Below, piece by piece: positions 43,212-51,481 of a DNA stretch of 64,000 nt. The stretch spans positions 372,001 through 436,000 of the forward strand of contig DATAZL010000133.1 of NCBI GenBank assembly GCA_036272055.1, in the 5' to 3' direction. Under the pieces are notes generated by a model that saw only the letters and a program-made list of their open reading frames with translations, made no database searches and was not told the origin of the DNA. The translations under genes were made by a program, and so were the position numbers. Numbering within the stretch: position 1 is the stretch's first letter; the number at the start of each line of letters is the position of its first letter. The stretch is from DASZVB01 sp036272055. GTDB taxonomy: Bacteria > Myxococcota_A > Polyangia > Polyangiales > Polyangiaceae.

Positions 43212-44285
43212 CTAGAAATCGAACTTGCCCTTCGACCCGAGGTGTTCGAACGCCTCGACGAGCCGCGCGGTCATGCCCTTCTCGGCGAGGTTCAGCCAGC
43301 CGCGCGGGTCGATGTACTTCTTGTTCGGCTTGTCGGGACCCTCGGGGTTGCCGAGCTGCGCCTGCAGGTAAGCGCTCTTGTCGTCCATGAACTTCTTCAC
43401 CGGCTGGGTGAACGCCCACTGCGTGTCGGTGTCGATGTTCATCTTCACGACGCCGTAAGAGACCGCCTCGACGATCTCCTCCGGTGACGAGCCCGAGCCG
43501 CCGTGAAAGACGAAGTCGAGCGGCTTGTCGCCCGTCTTCCGTTCGGCCTTCACGAAGTCCTGCGAGTCACGAAGGATGGTGGGCTTCAGCTTGACGTTGC
43601 CCGGCGCGTAGACGCCGTGCGTGTTACCGAAGGACGCCGCCACCGTGAAGCTCCCGACCGGCCCGAGAACGTCGTAGGCGCGCAGCACGTCGCTCGGGCT
43701 CGTGTAGAGCTTCGAGTGCTCGACGTTCGAGTTGTCGACGCCGTCCTCTTCCCCGCCGGTCACGCCGAGCTCGATCTCGAGGGTCATCTTCATCTTCGCC
43801 ATGCGGGCGAGATACTTCCGGCAGATCTCGAGATTATGCTCGAGCGGCTCTTCCGACAGGTCGAGCATGTGGGAGCTGAAGAGCGGCTCGCCGTTCTTCG
43901 CGAAGTACGCTTCGCCGGCGGTGAGCACGCCATCGACCCACGGCAAAAGCTTGGCCGCACAGTGGTCGGTGTGCAGCACCACCGGCACGCCGTACGCTTC
44001 TGCGACGGCCCTGACGTGCATCGCGCCCGCGACGGAGCCGGCGATCGACGCCTGGTGCGCAGAGTTGTCGAGCGCCTTGCCGGCGTAGAACTGCGCGCCG
44101 GTGTTCGACAGCTGGACGATGACCGGCGCTTTCGCCTCGCGCGCCGCTTGCAACGCGGCATTGGCGCTGTTCGAGCCGATGACGTTGACGGCGGGCAGCG
44201 CGCATTTCGTCTCCTTGCAATACGCGAAGAGCTCTTGCAGAGCGCTACCAGTGATGACCCCGGGCTTGAGCTTCAGGTTTGCCAT
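43212..44285 (-). CDS. fbaA: Fructose-bisphosphate aldolase, class II
   Basis: The 357-residue enzyme is of FbaA length (E. coli has 359). Family blocks seen are ALPAVNVIGSNSANAALQAAREAKAPVIVQLSNTGAQFYAGKAL, the metal-binding HTDHCAAKLLPWVDG, EIELGVTGGEEDGVDN, and the phosphate-binding VFHGGSGSSPEEI and GVVKMNIDTDTQW. Class II aldolases use Zn2+ to split fructose-1,6-bisphosphate into DHAP and G3P in glycolysis, and work in reverse in gluconeogenesis. The start was chosen at MANLKLKPGV (44285), eight codons after a frame-opening GTG. It is divergent from zwf with a 166-bp gap, placing two central-carbon genes side by side. Confidence 0.95.
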   Translation of the reverse strand: MANLKLKPGVITGSALQELFAYCKETKCALPAVNVIGSNSANAALQAAREAKAPVIVQLSNTGAQFYAGKALDNSAHQASIAGSVAGAMHVRAVAEAYGVPVVLHTDHCAAKLLPWVDGVLTAGEAYFAKNGEPLFSSHMLDLSEEPLEHNLEICRKYLARMAKMKMTLEIELGVTGGEEDGVDNSNVEHSKLYTSPSDVLRAYDVLGPVGSFTVAASFGNTHGVYAPGNVKLKPTILRDSQDFVKAERKTGDKPLDFVFHGGSGSSPEEIVEAVSYGVVKMNIDTDTQWAFTQPVKKFMDDKSAYLQAQLGNPEGPDKPNKKYIDPRGWLNLAEKGMTARLVEAFEHLGSKGKFDF

Positions 44286-44451
44286 GATGTCCTTCGATCC
44301 GGGTACCACAGCTCGTCGGGGCGCGGGAGGCGCGCCGGCGTCGTCGTGCCGTCATACGGTTGACGGAAACACGACGGGTACAATCCGGACGCATCTCCGC
44401 CCTGGCCGAAACTTCCGCTCGCCGGACCGGGTCCGCTAGAGTCTCTTTCAG

Positions 44452-45921
44452 ATGCCTCCCGTTCGAGTTCCGAAGGGTGTTGGTCCTCGGTTCCCCCACG
44501 TCGTCGTGCTCGTCGGCGCAACGGGGGATCTCGCCCGGCGCAAGCTCCTGCCCGGCCTCTTTCACCTCGCGACCGTCGGTTTCATCCCGGACTGTCGCAT
44601 CATCGGCGTCTCGCTCGACGACCTCGACGCGGACGGCTTCAGGAAGTTCGCGCGTGCGGCGCTCGACGAATTTCATCACCGGGACGTCAGCGAGAGCGAC
44701 TGGAACGCCTTCGCGGCGCGGCTCGACTACGTCCCGCTGGCCGCTGGTGCAGCAGCGCTCCGCGCGGCCGTCGACAGGGCCGAGGCGACCTTCAAAGGCG
44801 AGAGCCGTCGGATGCATTACCTGAGTGTGCCGCCGAGCGCGGCCCTGCCGTCGGTGCGCCTGCTCGGAGAAGCCGGCCTCGTCGACCGCTCGCGCGTCAT
44901 CATGGAGAAGCCATTCGGCACCGACTTGCCGAGCGCCGTCGCGCTCAACGCGAGCGTGCACGAGGTCTTCAACGAAGATCAGGTCTTCCGCATCGATCAC
45001 TTTCTCGGCAAGGAGCCGGCGCAGAACATCCTCGCGTTCCGGTTCGCCAACGGACTCTTCGAGCCGATCTGGAACCGCAACTTCATCGCTCACGTCCAGA
45101 TCGACGTCCCCGAGACACTCGGACTCGGCAAGCGCGCCGGCTTCTACGAGACGGTCGGCGCGTTCCGCGACATGGTCGTCACCCATCTCTTCCAGATCCT
45201 CGCCTTCATGGCGATGGAGCCCCCCACGTCACTCGAGCCGAAGCCGATCAGCGAGGAGAAGAACAAGGTCTTCCGAAGCCTCTTGCCGCTCCAGGCGAGC
45301 GACGTCGTGCGCGGTCAGTACATCGGTTACCGGCAAGAGGAGGGCATCAATCCGGAGTCGGACACCGAGACCTTCATCGCGCTGAAGTGCTTCATCGACA
45401 ACTGGCGATGGGCGGGCGTCCCCTTCTATCTCCGCACCGGAAAGCGCATGGCAGAGGGCCAGCGCATCATCTCGATCGCGTTCCGCGAGCCGCCGAAGAG
45501 CATGTTCCCGGCGGGGTCCGGAATCGGCGCGCAGGGTCCCGATCACCTGACGTTCGACCTCGCCGACGCCTCGAAGATGTCCCTGTCGTTCTACGGCAAG
45601 CGGCCCGGTCCGGGCATGCGCCTCGACAAGCTGAGCCTCCAGTTCGCGATGCACGACACCGGGCTCATCGGCGACGTGCTCGAGGCGTACGAGCGGCTCA
45701 TCCTCGATGCGATGCGCGGCGATCACACGCTCTTCACCACCGCGGAGGGCATCGAAGCGCTGTGGGAGAAGTCGACGCCGCTCATCGAGTCGCCGCCGCC
45801 GGTGCGCATGTATCACCCGGGTTCGTGGGGCCCGAACGTCGTCCACCAGCTCATCGCGCCACACGCCTGGCGCTTGCCGTTCGAGCGCGTCTGGCGCGAT
45901 CCCAATCGACCGGGCGCGTAG
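44452..45921 (+). CDS. zwf: Glucose-6-phosphate dehydrogenase
   Basis: The 489-residue enzyme has the NADP-binding loop GATGDLA at 22-28 and the active-site block RIDHFLGK at 180-187. The EKPFGTDL block is at about 152 and YLRTGKRM at about 327. It performs the first step of the oxidative pentose-phosphate pathway, converting glucose-6-phosphate to 6-phosphogluconolactone and NADPH in the cytoplasm. The ATG at 44452 gives a short Pro-Val leader before the Rossmann strand, similar to other family members. No pgl or gnd gene is linked. It is divergent from the aldolase gene. A long inverted repeat follows its stop. Confidence 0.95.
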   Translation: MPPVRVPKGVGPRFPHVVVLVGATGDLARRKLLPGLFHLATVGFIPDCRIIGVSLDDLDADGFRKFARAALDEFHHRDVSESDWNAFAARLDYVPLAAGAAALRAAVDRAEATFKGESRRMHYLSVPPSAALPSVRLLGEAGLVDRSRVIMEKPFGTDLPSAVALNASVHEVFNEDQVFRIDHFLGKEPAQNILAFRFANGLFEPIWNRNFIAHVQIDVPETLGLGKRAGFYETVGAFRDMVVTHLFQILAFMAMEPPTSLEPKPISEEKNKVFRSLLPLQASDVVRGQYIGYRQEEGINPESDTETFIALKCFIDNWRWAGVPFYLRTGKRMAEGQRIISIAFREPPKSMFPAGSGIGAQGPDHLTFDLADASKMSLSFYGKRPGPGMRLDKLSLQFAMHDTGLIGDVLEAYERLILDAMRGDHTLFTTAEGIEALWEKSTPLIESPPPVRMYHPGSWGPNVVHQLIAPHAWRLPFERVWRDPNRPGA

Positions 45922-45938
45922 TCCATTGTTCGCAAGTG

Positions 45939-45978
45939 GAATTCAGCGTCGCCCGATTGGGCGAGCGCCGCTGAATTC
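45939..45978 (+). terminator. Nested inverted repeat after zwf
   Basis: Outer arms GAATTCAGCG and CGCTGAATTC (10 bp, perfect) enclose an inner stem TCGCCC-GATT-GGGCGA. It lies 17 bp after the zwf stop, a typical terminator place, although a T tract follows only at 46010-46016. It may also be a mobile palindromic unit. Confidence 0.5.
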
Positions 45979-46024
45979 CCGGCGAAGCAATCGCTCTGAC
46001 TACGCTACTGGTTTTTTCTCGTTG

Positions 46025-46051
46025 GTGTGGCGAGTCTACGACTCGCCACAC
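46025..46051. repeat. 11-bp perfect hairpin
   Basis: GTGTGGCGAGT-CTACG-ACTCGCCACAC, a strong isolated stem-loop 104 bp downstream of zwf, with TTTTTTC just before it (46010-46016). No T tract follows on either strand, so simple termination is doubtful. It may stabilise a transcript end. Confidence 0.45.
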
Positions 46052-46127
46052 GGCTACTAGAAGCCGTCGAGCGACGCGACCGCGCGTGAGAGTGACGGCA
46101 GCAGTCGTTACTGCCGCAATGAGCTGG

Positions 46128-47114
46128 TCACGCCGGTGAGAGTTCGCGGAGGACTTTTTCGGCGCGGATGGTTTCGGCGCGGGCGTCTAGAAGCGTTCTT
46201 TCTTCGGCGCGCTTCTCGGCGGCGTCGGTGAGCGCGGCGAGACGGAACTCCGACGCCGCGATGGCGGCGCGCGCGAGCACGACGGCTGTCCGCGCCTCGG
46301 CGACTCCGTCGTCGTGCTTCGCGAGCACGGCGGTCACCTCGGCGCGCTGGCCCCTGAGCGATGCCGCCGCAGTGGTCGCGATCGCGACGATGTCGGAAGG
46401 CGAGCGCAGCGTCGCGAAGAAGTCGACCCGCTCGGCGCGCGTGACGCCGCGCGCGAGACGGAGCACGTCCTCGAGCGCGTCGGCGAAGCCGGGAGCGGGG
46501 CCGAGCACTTGGGCGGTCTTGCCTGACGGTGCCGCAACCTCGTCCAGCGGCGCGGTGCACCGGCCGCACCAGGTGCGCTCGAACGTGTAGAGCGCCTCCT
46601 TCAGATCCGCGGACGCCTTCCAGAAGATCGTGAGGCGCGCCTTGCCGTCGCCGAGCGCGGCGATCACCTGGAGCACCGTGAGCGCACCTCCCGCGAAGAG
46701 GGTGAGCTGCAGCATGGCACCCTGCGACGCTGCGGCCCCTTGTCGCACCGGAACGAAATTCGACACGAAGAGGAGCACGAGCGCGACGAGCATCAGCGCA
46801 ACGACGAGCGCCGTCATGTACGTGTTCTTGGACTCTTCACGCCGGCGCGCGCGTTCGTACCAGAGGACGTTCAGCACGACGTCGGTGCAGTAGCGCAGTA
46901 GATCTCGCTCGAGGTCGTGCTCGAGTCGGCTACCGTCCGGTATCGCGAGACGGGTGCGCAGCACCGCGAGCGCGCGCGCCGCGTCATCGTGGGTGCGATG
47001 GCTGCGAGGCGGAACGCGCGCCCCGTCGAGCGCTTCCTCGAATGCGTACGCCTTCTGTTGGTCCCGTGACACCGATCGCCCTCGTCGGCGCGCCGGCTCA
47101 CTCGACCGGATCAC
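46128..47114 (-). CDS. Two-helix membrane protein with long C-terminal helical domain
   Basis: The 328-residue protein has an Arg-rich N-terminus and an acidic/helical region (residues 20-90, WYERARRREESKNTYM). Two hydrophobic helices follow (TALVVALMLVALVLLFVSNF and LTLFAGGALTVLQVIAALG). Then a cytoplasmic stretch of about 170 residues is rich in Ala, Glu and Arg helices (coiled-coil-like AEVTAVLAKHDDGVAEARTAVVLARAAIAASEFRL). The plan resembles SLATT/DUF4231-like proteins, two TM helices plus a helical domain, but similarity is structural only. It contains a CGRC pair at about 183-186. It is divergent from the ECF gene. Function is unknown; no defence-gene neighbour is seen. Confidence 0.45.
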   Translation of the reverse strand: MIRSSEPARRRGRSVSRDQQKAYAFEEALDGARVPPRSHRTHDDAARALAVLRTRLAIPDGSRLEHDLERDLLRYCTDVVLNVLWYERARRREESKNTYMTALVVALMLVALVLLFVSNFVPVRQGAAASQGAMLQLTLFAGGALTVLQVIAALGDGKARLTIFWKASADLKEALYTFERTWCGRCTAPLDEVAAPSGKTAQVLGPAPGFADALEDVLRLARGVTRAERVDFFATLRSPSDIVAIATTAAASLRGQRAEVTAVLAKHDDGVAEARTAVVLARAAIAASEFRLAALTDAAEKRAEERTLLDARAETIRAEKVLRELSPA

Positions 47115-47327
47115 GCCGGCCGAGACATATCACGACACCACGCGGGCTCTCCCGCCGGAGGCGCCGGCCTCGTCTATCGAGGGGATTTTCCGCCCTCTTG
47201 GTCCTGTACGGACACCTGGTCGAAAGGAGTACGAGCGAGAACGCCGGAAGGATCGAACCGGGAGGCGTCGTGCTATCTTTTTTCGGTGCAGCTCGCGGCC
47301 AAGTCGTCGACGGAGCCTCCGCCGTCG

Positions 47328-47879
47328 ATGACCGACGCAGAGCTCCTCGCCCGGATGAGCACCGGAGATCGCTCTGCATTCGGCGTGATCTACGACCGGC
47401 ATGCGGGCTCGCTCTACGCCGCAGCACTACGGCTGCTCGGCGCGCCGGCCGAAGCACAGGATCTTCTTCACGACGTCCTGCTCGAGGCCTGGGAGCACGC
47501 ACGGGAGTACGACCCTGCGAAGGGCAGTGCGCGTACCTGGCTCTTCGTGCGGTTGCGCTCACGCGCGCTCGACAGACTCGGCCGCGCAGAAGTGACACGT
47601 ACGCGCTCACTCGGTGATGCGCACGGTGAGGTGGAAGCCGCCTCTCATGCACGCGCTCCCGGCGAACCCGTCGACGCTCTCGCGGTGCGTAGTGCACTGG
47701 AACGCGTCGACACGACCGTACAGCAAGTGCTAGAGCTGACGTTCTACGGTGGCTTCACGGCAAGTGAAGTTGCCACGCGACTAGGTGTACCGATCGGTAC
47801 GGTGAAGTCGCGGCTGGCGCGGGGTCTCGGCGTCCTCGCGTCACTGTTCGGGAAAGGATCCTCGGATGGCGATGAGTAA
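47328..47879 (+). CDS. ECF sigma factor (ChrR-partner type)
   Basis: From the ATG at 47328 the 183-residue protein has sigma region 2 (FGVIYDRHAGSLYAAALRLLGAPAEAQDLLHDVLLEAWEHAREYDPAKGSARTWLFVRLRSRALD). Region 4 follows (LERVDTTVQQVLELTFYGGFTASEVATRLGVPIGTVKSRLARGLGVL). It is a normal small ECF factor that directs RNA polymerase to stress promoters. A GTG start at 47286 would add 14 residues and is possible. The stop overlaps the cupin gene by 14 bp, so the pair is coupled, as in RpoE-ChrR systems where the partner controls activity. A GTGCTATC near 47270-47277 could be part of the promoter. Confidence 0.88.
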   Translation: MTDAELLARMSTGDRSAFGVIYDRHAGSLYAAALRLLGAPAEAQDLLHDVLLEAWEHAREYDPAKGSARTWLFVRLRSRALDRLGRAEVTRTRSLGDAHGEVEAASHARAPGEPVDALAVRSALERVDTTVQQVLELTFYGGFTASEVATRLGVPIGTVKSRLARGLGVLASLFGKGSSDGDE

Positions 47880-48390
47880 GCTCTCTATCGACGAAGGCGC
47901 GGCATGGGAGCTCTTCGCGACCGCACTCGAGCCCGTCGCACCGCCGAGCATCGTACGCATGCGTCTCGTCACCGAGGTCGAAGGGTGGGCGCGCTATCTA
48001 CCGTTCGTCACCGAGCTCTCGCGGCGCTTCGCGCTGACGCGTGAACGCGTGCGACAGCTCCTCGCGATGATCGACGAACCCGGACGCTGGACGCCGGGCA
48101 TCGATCCGATTCAGGGATCCATGCACTTCTCACCGGGCGCCGCACTCGCGCCTTTGCACGGCGGCTTCGTGCGCATGCTCCCCGGTACGCGTTTTCCGAA
48201 GCACCGTCACCGCGAGAGCGAGCTCACCTTCGTGCTCGAGGGCGAGCTCAGCGACGGCGACGGCGTCGTCTACCGTCCCGGGGACGCCCTCCAGATGGAG
48301 CCCGGCTCCGTTCACGCGCTCGGTGTCGCGTCGTCGACGCCCGCCCTGATCGCTCTGTTGAACGGGCGAATCGAGATGCTCGGCGAATAA
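47866..48390 (+). CDS. ChrR-like cupin, putative sigma-factor regulator
   Basis: The 174-residue protein has an N-terminal helical part (residues 1-65, including WARYLPFVTELSRRFALTRERVRQLLAMID), where an anti-sigma domain would lie. A cupin of the ChrR type follows: FPKHRHRESELTFVLEGELSDGDGVVYRPGDALQMEPGSVHAL. His-x-His, Glu and the final His are the metal-binding positions. Classical ChrR proteins bind zinc in the N-terminal domain through His/Cys; this protein contains no cysteine at all. It might still bind the sigma factor but would need a metal-free interface. It is the last gene of the sigma pair. The next gene starts 51 bp later. Confidence 0.75.
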   Translation: MAMSKLSIDEGAAWELFATALEPVAPPSIVRMRLVTEVEGWARYLPFVTELSRRFALTRERVRQLLAMIDEPGRWTPGIDPIQGSMHFSPGAALAPLHGGFVRMLPGTRFPKHRHRESELTFVLEGELSDGDGVVYRPGDALQMEPGSVHALGVASSTPALIALLNGRIEMLGE

Positions 48391-48441
48391 CGCCTCGCAG
48401 TGGTAACGTCCCGGGCGAGCACTTTCGCCGAAGGACGTCCA

Positions 48442-49176
48442 ATGCCCCAGCCCGTCACCGAGCTCGACGAGCTCATTGCCATGATGTTTCAGGCGCACCC
48501 CTGGCATGGTGTGCCTGCGAGAAACCGCAACGGTGAGCTCCAGGCTTTCATCGAGCTCGTCCCCACCGACGCCGTCAAGTACGAGCTGGACAAGGCGAGC
48601 GGGCATCTGCGCCTCGATCGCCCCCAGCGCTACTCGAGCCTCTGCCCGACACTGTACGGCTTCATCCCCCGCACCTATTGCGGCCGCCGCGTAGGGACTC
48701 GCTCGTCGGAGCGAACCGCCATCTTCCCGCTCCACGGCGACGGCGATCCGATGGACATCTGCGTCCTCACCGAGAAGACGGTCGTCCACGGCAATTTTCT
48801 CGCGACCGTGCGCCCCATCGGCGGCCTCCGGATGATCGACGGTGACGAGGCCGACGACAAGATCATCGCCGTTCTCCACGACGACATCGTGTACGGCAAG
48901 ATGGAAGACATCCACGATTGCCCGCCCGCGCTCCTCGAGCGCGTGAAGCATTACTTCCTCACGTACAAGCAGCAGCCCGGCTCGGCGAAAGAGGTCGTGC
49001 GTATCCCCGAGGTCTACGATCGCGAGGAAGCCGAGAACGTCATCAAGCTCAGCACCGAAGACTACCGCGACGAGTTCGGCGCGCCCGAGAAGCGCATCCG
49101 GCGGCTCGCCTACGCGATCAACGCGAGCGAACCGCCCGCGTCGAGCATCAACCCGGGCGGTCCCGAGAGCCGGTAG
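48442..49176 (+). CDS. ppa: Inorganic pyrophosphatase, family I
   Basis: The 244-residue enzyme carries the family-I signature DGDPMDICVLTE, where three aspartates bind Mg2+. YELDKASGHLRLDRPQRYSSLCPTLYGFIPRTYC provides Lys, Arg and Tyr of the active site, and HDDIVYGKMEDIHDCPPALLERVKHYFLTYK closes it. It hydrolyses pyrophosphate in the cytoplasm to drive biosynthesis. Compared with the 175-residue E. coli enzyme it is longer, with extra residues at both ends. The ATG at 48442 is preceded by AAGGA; an upstream start at 48400 would extend into the gap. It converges on the lipoprotein gene. Confidence 0.92.
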   Translation: MPQPVTELDELIAMMFQAHPWHGVPARNRNGELQAFIELVPTDAVKYELDKASGHLRLDRPQRYSSLCPTLYGFIPRTYCGRRVGTRSSERTAIFPLHGDGDPMDICVLTEKTVVHGNFLATVRPIGGLRMIDGDEADDKIIAVLHDDIVYGKMEDIHDCPPALLERVKHYFLTYKQQPGSAKEVVRIPEVYDREEAENVIKLSTEDYRDEFGAPEKRIRRLAYAINASEPPASSINPGGPESR

Positions 49177-49182
49177 CGGCGG

Positions 49183-49776
49183 CTACCAGTTTCCGGTCTC
49201 GACGAGCTCGTTTCCGGGGGAGGCTTTCTCTTTCCCTTCGTACTTCGCGAGTACGACCACCACCTGCCCTGGCTTGAACTTCGACGCCTCGTAACCCTTC
49301 ACGTCGGTGAAGGTCACGGGGAACCATTGCCGGCTCATCCCCATCATGTCGCCTTTGATCTGGGGCGTGTACGTGATGCCCAGATCGAAACCCGAATCGG
49401 TCGGGTTCGAGATGGGACCGGTGAAGAGCACCCACTTACCCTTCGCGAGCTTGTCGAACGCGGTGACGCCCGCTTCCTTCTCTTTCAAGGTCTTCATGGC
49501 CTTGAGCTTTTCTTCGAGGGTCTGACCGACGAGGAACCCCTTCGCTTCGGGTACCGCGGCTTCGGCCTTGGTGCGCCGCTCGGGCGTCACCTCGGTCTCG
49601 AGCTTCTCGGGACGTGACCGCTTGGCCTCGGGAGGGGGCTCCGCCGACTTCTGCGGGGTGGGCGCGGGCGGTGGCGGCGTGGCAGCGGTCTCTGCGACGG
49701 GGGCCGGCTTCTTGTCGTCGCAGGCTGTGACGGAAATGCAGAGCAACGAAAGCACGGGAATGACGGCAATTCTCAT
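49183..49776 (-). CDS. Small lipoprotein, Pro/Glu-rich linker
   Basis: The 197-residue protein starts with a signal peptide and lipobox SVTAC. A Pro/Ala/Glu-rich stretch runs to about residue 65. The globular part follows, with VGQTLEEKLKAMKTLKEKEAGVTAFDKLAKGKWVLFTGPISNPTDSGFDLGITYTPQIKGDMMGMSRQWFPVTFTDVKGYEASKFKPGQVVVVLAKYEGKEKA split by short strands. The VLFTGPIS...FDLGITY segment looks like a small OB- or beta-sandwich domain. I recognise no family. The ATG at 49776 has GGAGG nine bases upstream. It is divergent from the kinase gene at 49925 and converges on ppa with a 6-bp gap. Confidence 0.65.
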   Translation of the reverse strand: MRIAVIPVLSLLCISVTACDDKKPAPVAETAATPPPPAPTPQKSAEPPPEAKRSRPEKLETEVTPERRTKAEAAVPEAKGFLVGQTLEEKLKAMKTLKEKEAGVTAFDKLAKGKWVLFTGPISNPTDSGFDLGITYTPQIKGDMMGMSRQWFPVTFTDVKGYEASKFKPGQVVVVLAKYEGKEKASPGNELVETGNW

Positions 49777-49924
49777 GAAGATCTTCCTCCGGACGCGTGA
49801 CGACGCATCGACCGGTAGCAGGCCCGGAAGGGAGAAGCGATCCTGGAAACCAATTCCGCTCCGTGACGAAAAACACGATGTGGCGGCTCGGCGCATGTCG
49901 AGGTACTGAGGGGCCACGCAGCGA

Positions 49925-51478
49925 ATGGCGACTTGTCCTCAGTGCCGCCGACGATATTCGGACGCCGACGAGTACTGCGACGTTGACGGCAGCTCGCTCG
50001 TTCCCGATGCCACCTTCGCGTCGGTCGACCGGGATCTTGCGGCGGGTGAGATGGTCGGCGAGTACCGGATCGACCGCATCATCGGCAAGGGTAGCTTCGG
50101 CGTCGTCTACAAGGCCGTCCATCCGGTCATCGGCAAGGCCGCGGCGGTGAAGATCCTCAAGCGGGAGTTCTCGTCGAACCCGCAGATGGTGTCGCGCTTC
50201 ATCGCGGAAGCGCGCGCCGTGAACCAGATCCGCCACCGCAACATCGTCGACATTTTCTCGTTCGGCGTGTTCCGCGACGGCCGCCAGTACTACGTCATGG
50301 AGCTCCTCGAGGGCGCGCCCCTCGATCAATTCCTGACCCAGCGAGGCCCGATACCGGTGGAGGAGGCGCTACCGATCCTCGACCGCATCGCGCGCGCGCT
50401 CGACGCGGCGCACGGCGCGGGCATCGTGCACCGCGATCTCAAGCCGGCGAACGTCTTTCTCGCCGAGGACGAGGGGCATCGCTTCCCGAAGCTCCTCGAC
50501 TTCGGCGTGGCGAAGCTCATGCGCGAGGAGCCGCACGCCGACTTTCGCACGACCACCGGCGCGATGCTCGGCACGCCTCACTACATGTCGCCAGAGCAGT
50601 GCCGGGGCGACGCGATCGACTACCGCACCGACGTGTATTCCTTCGGGGTCATGATCCACCAGATCTTGACCGGGCGTTTGCCCTTCGACGCCGAGTCGAT
50701 CCTGAAGGTCATGAACATGCACAACTCGTTTCCGCCGCCGAGCATGACCCGGCATAACCCGGCGTTGCCCGACGCGCTGAACGTGCCGGTCCTTCACATG
50801 CTCGAGAAGGATCCCGCGCGGCGGCCGGAGTCGTGCGTCGAGGCATGCCGCGAGATCGCGGAAGCGGCGCGAGTGGCCGGCCTCGCGCTGCCATCCCTGC
50901 CCGCCTCGTCGAATCGCACCGTCGTGGGCTCGGAGCCGCCACGCGCGGCGTACGACAGCGGCCGGCCGAGCGCAGCAAGGACGGGCGGCACGCTGAGCGC
51001 GCAGACGTTCTCGAACCATCCGCCGCGCAAGCTCGTATTCCTGACGACCGCGGTCAGCGCCGGCGCTGCCGTCGTGCTCGCGACGCTCCTCGCCGTGACT
51101 CGCATGCACGGCCCTACTCCCGCCGCGTCGGCAAGCTCCGACCCTTCCGGAGAGCCCACCTCGACGGCGCGCGCGAGTGCGTCCGCCCCGGGACCCGCGC
51201 CGAGCCCGGCGGGAGACGTGCATCTGTCCGTCCAATCGACGCCTCCCGCAGCCGAGGCCTTCCTCGACGGACGCTCGCTCGGCACCGCGCCGGGTCCGCT
51301 CGCGCTTCCGCGGAGCGACAAGGCTCTCACCCTTCAATTCAGGGCCGCCGGCTTTCATCCGAAGAACGTCGACGTCACGCCGAGCGCCGACGGTGTCGTC
51401 TCGGTGACGCTCACGCCGCTCGGTGCGCCCGCGCCACACGCCCACGGCAAGCGCCCGGTGGACGATCTGGAATTTTGA
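49925..51478 (+). CDS. Ser/Thr protein kinase with membrane helix and C-terminal PEGA domain
   Basis: The 517-residue protein starts with a zinc-ribbon-like CPQC...YCDVDG. The kinase domain has IGKGSFGVVYKAVH, Lys76, HRDLKPAN with Asp171, DFG at 192-194 and SPEQC. A Pro/Ser-rich spacer follows, with one membrane helix at about 371-392. A PEGA domain at about 432-503 follows (LSVQSTPPAAEAFLDGRSLGTAPG). PEGA domains bind surface or cell-wall-type carbohydrates outside the membrane, so it is probably an inside-out signalling kinase. It heads a unit with a second PEGA protein (3-bp gap) and an FG-GAP lipoprotein. The lipoprotein gene lies divergently upstream, 148 bp away. Confidence 0.92.
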   Translation: MATCPQCRRRYSDADEYCDVDGSSLVPDATFASVDRDLAAGEMVGEYRIDRIIGKGSFGVVYKAVHPVIGKAAAVKILKREFSSNPQMVSRFIAEARAVNQIRHRNIVDIFSFGVFRDGRQYYVMELLEGAPLDQFLTQRGPIPVEEALPILDRIARALDAAHGAGIVHRDLKPANVFLAEDEGHRFPKLLDFGVAKLMREEPHADFRTTTGAMLGTPHYMSPEQCRGDAIDYRTDVYSFGVMIHQILTGRLPFDAESILKVMNMHNSFPPPSMTRHNPALPDALNVPVLHMLEKDPARRPESCVEACREIAEAARVAGLALPSLPASSNRTVVGSEPPRAAYDSGRPSAARTGGTLSAQTFSNHPPRKLVFLTTAVSAGAAVVLATLLAVTRMHGPTPAASASSDPSGEPTSTARASASAPGPAPSPAGDVHLSVQSTPPAAEAFLDGRSLGTAPGPLALPRSDKALTLQFRAAGFHPKNVDVTPSADGVVSVTLTPLGAPAPHAHGKRPVDDLEF

Positions 51479-51481
51479 CCG

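Noticed and set aside
46025..46051. Intrinsic terminator for the minus-strand membrane gene
   Set aside because: On that strand the stem is followed by an A-rich run rather than T residues, so it does not fit an intrinsic terminator.
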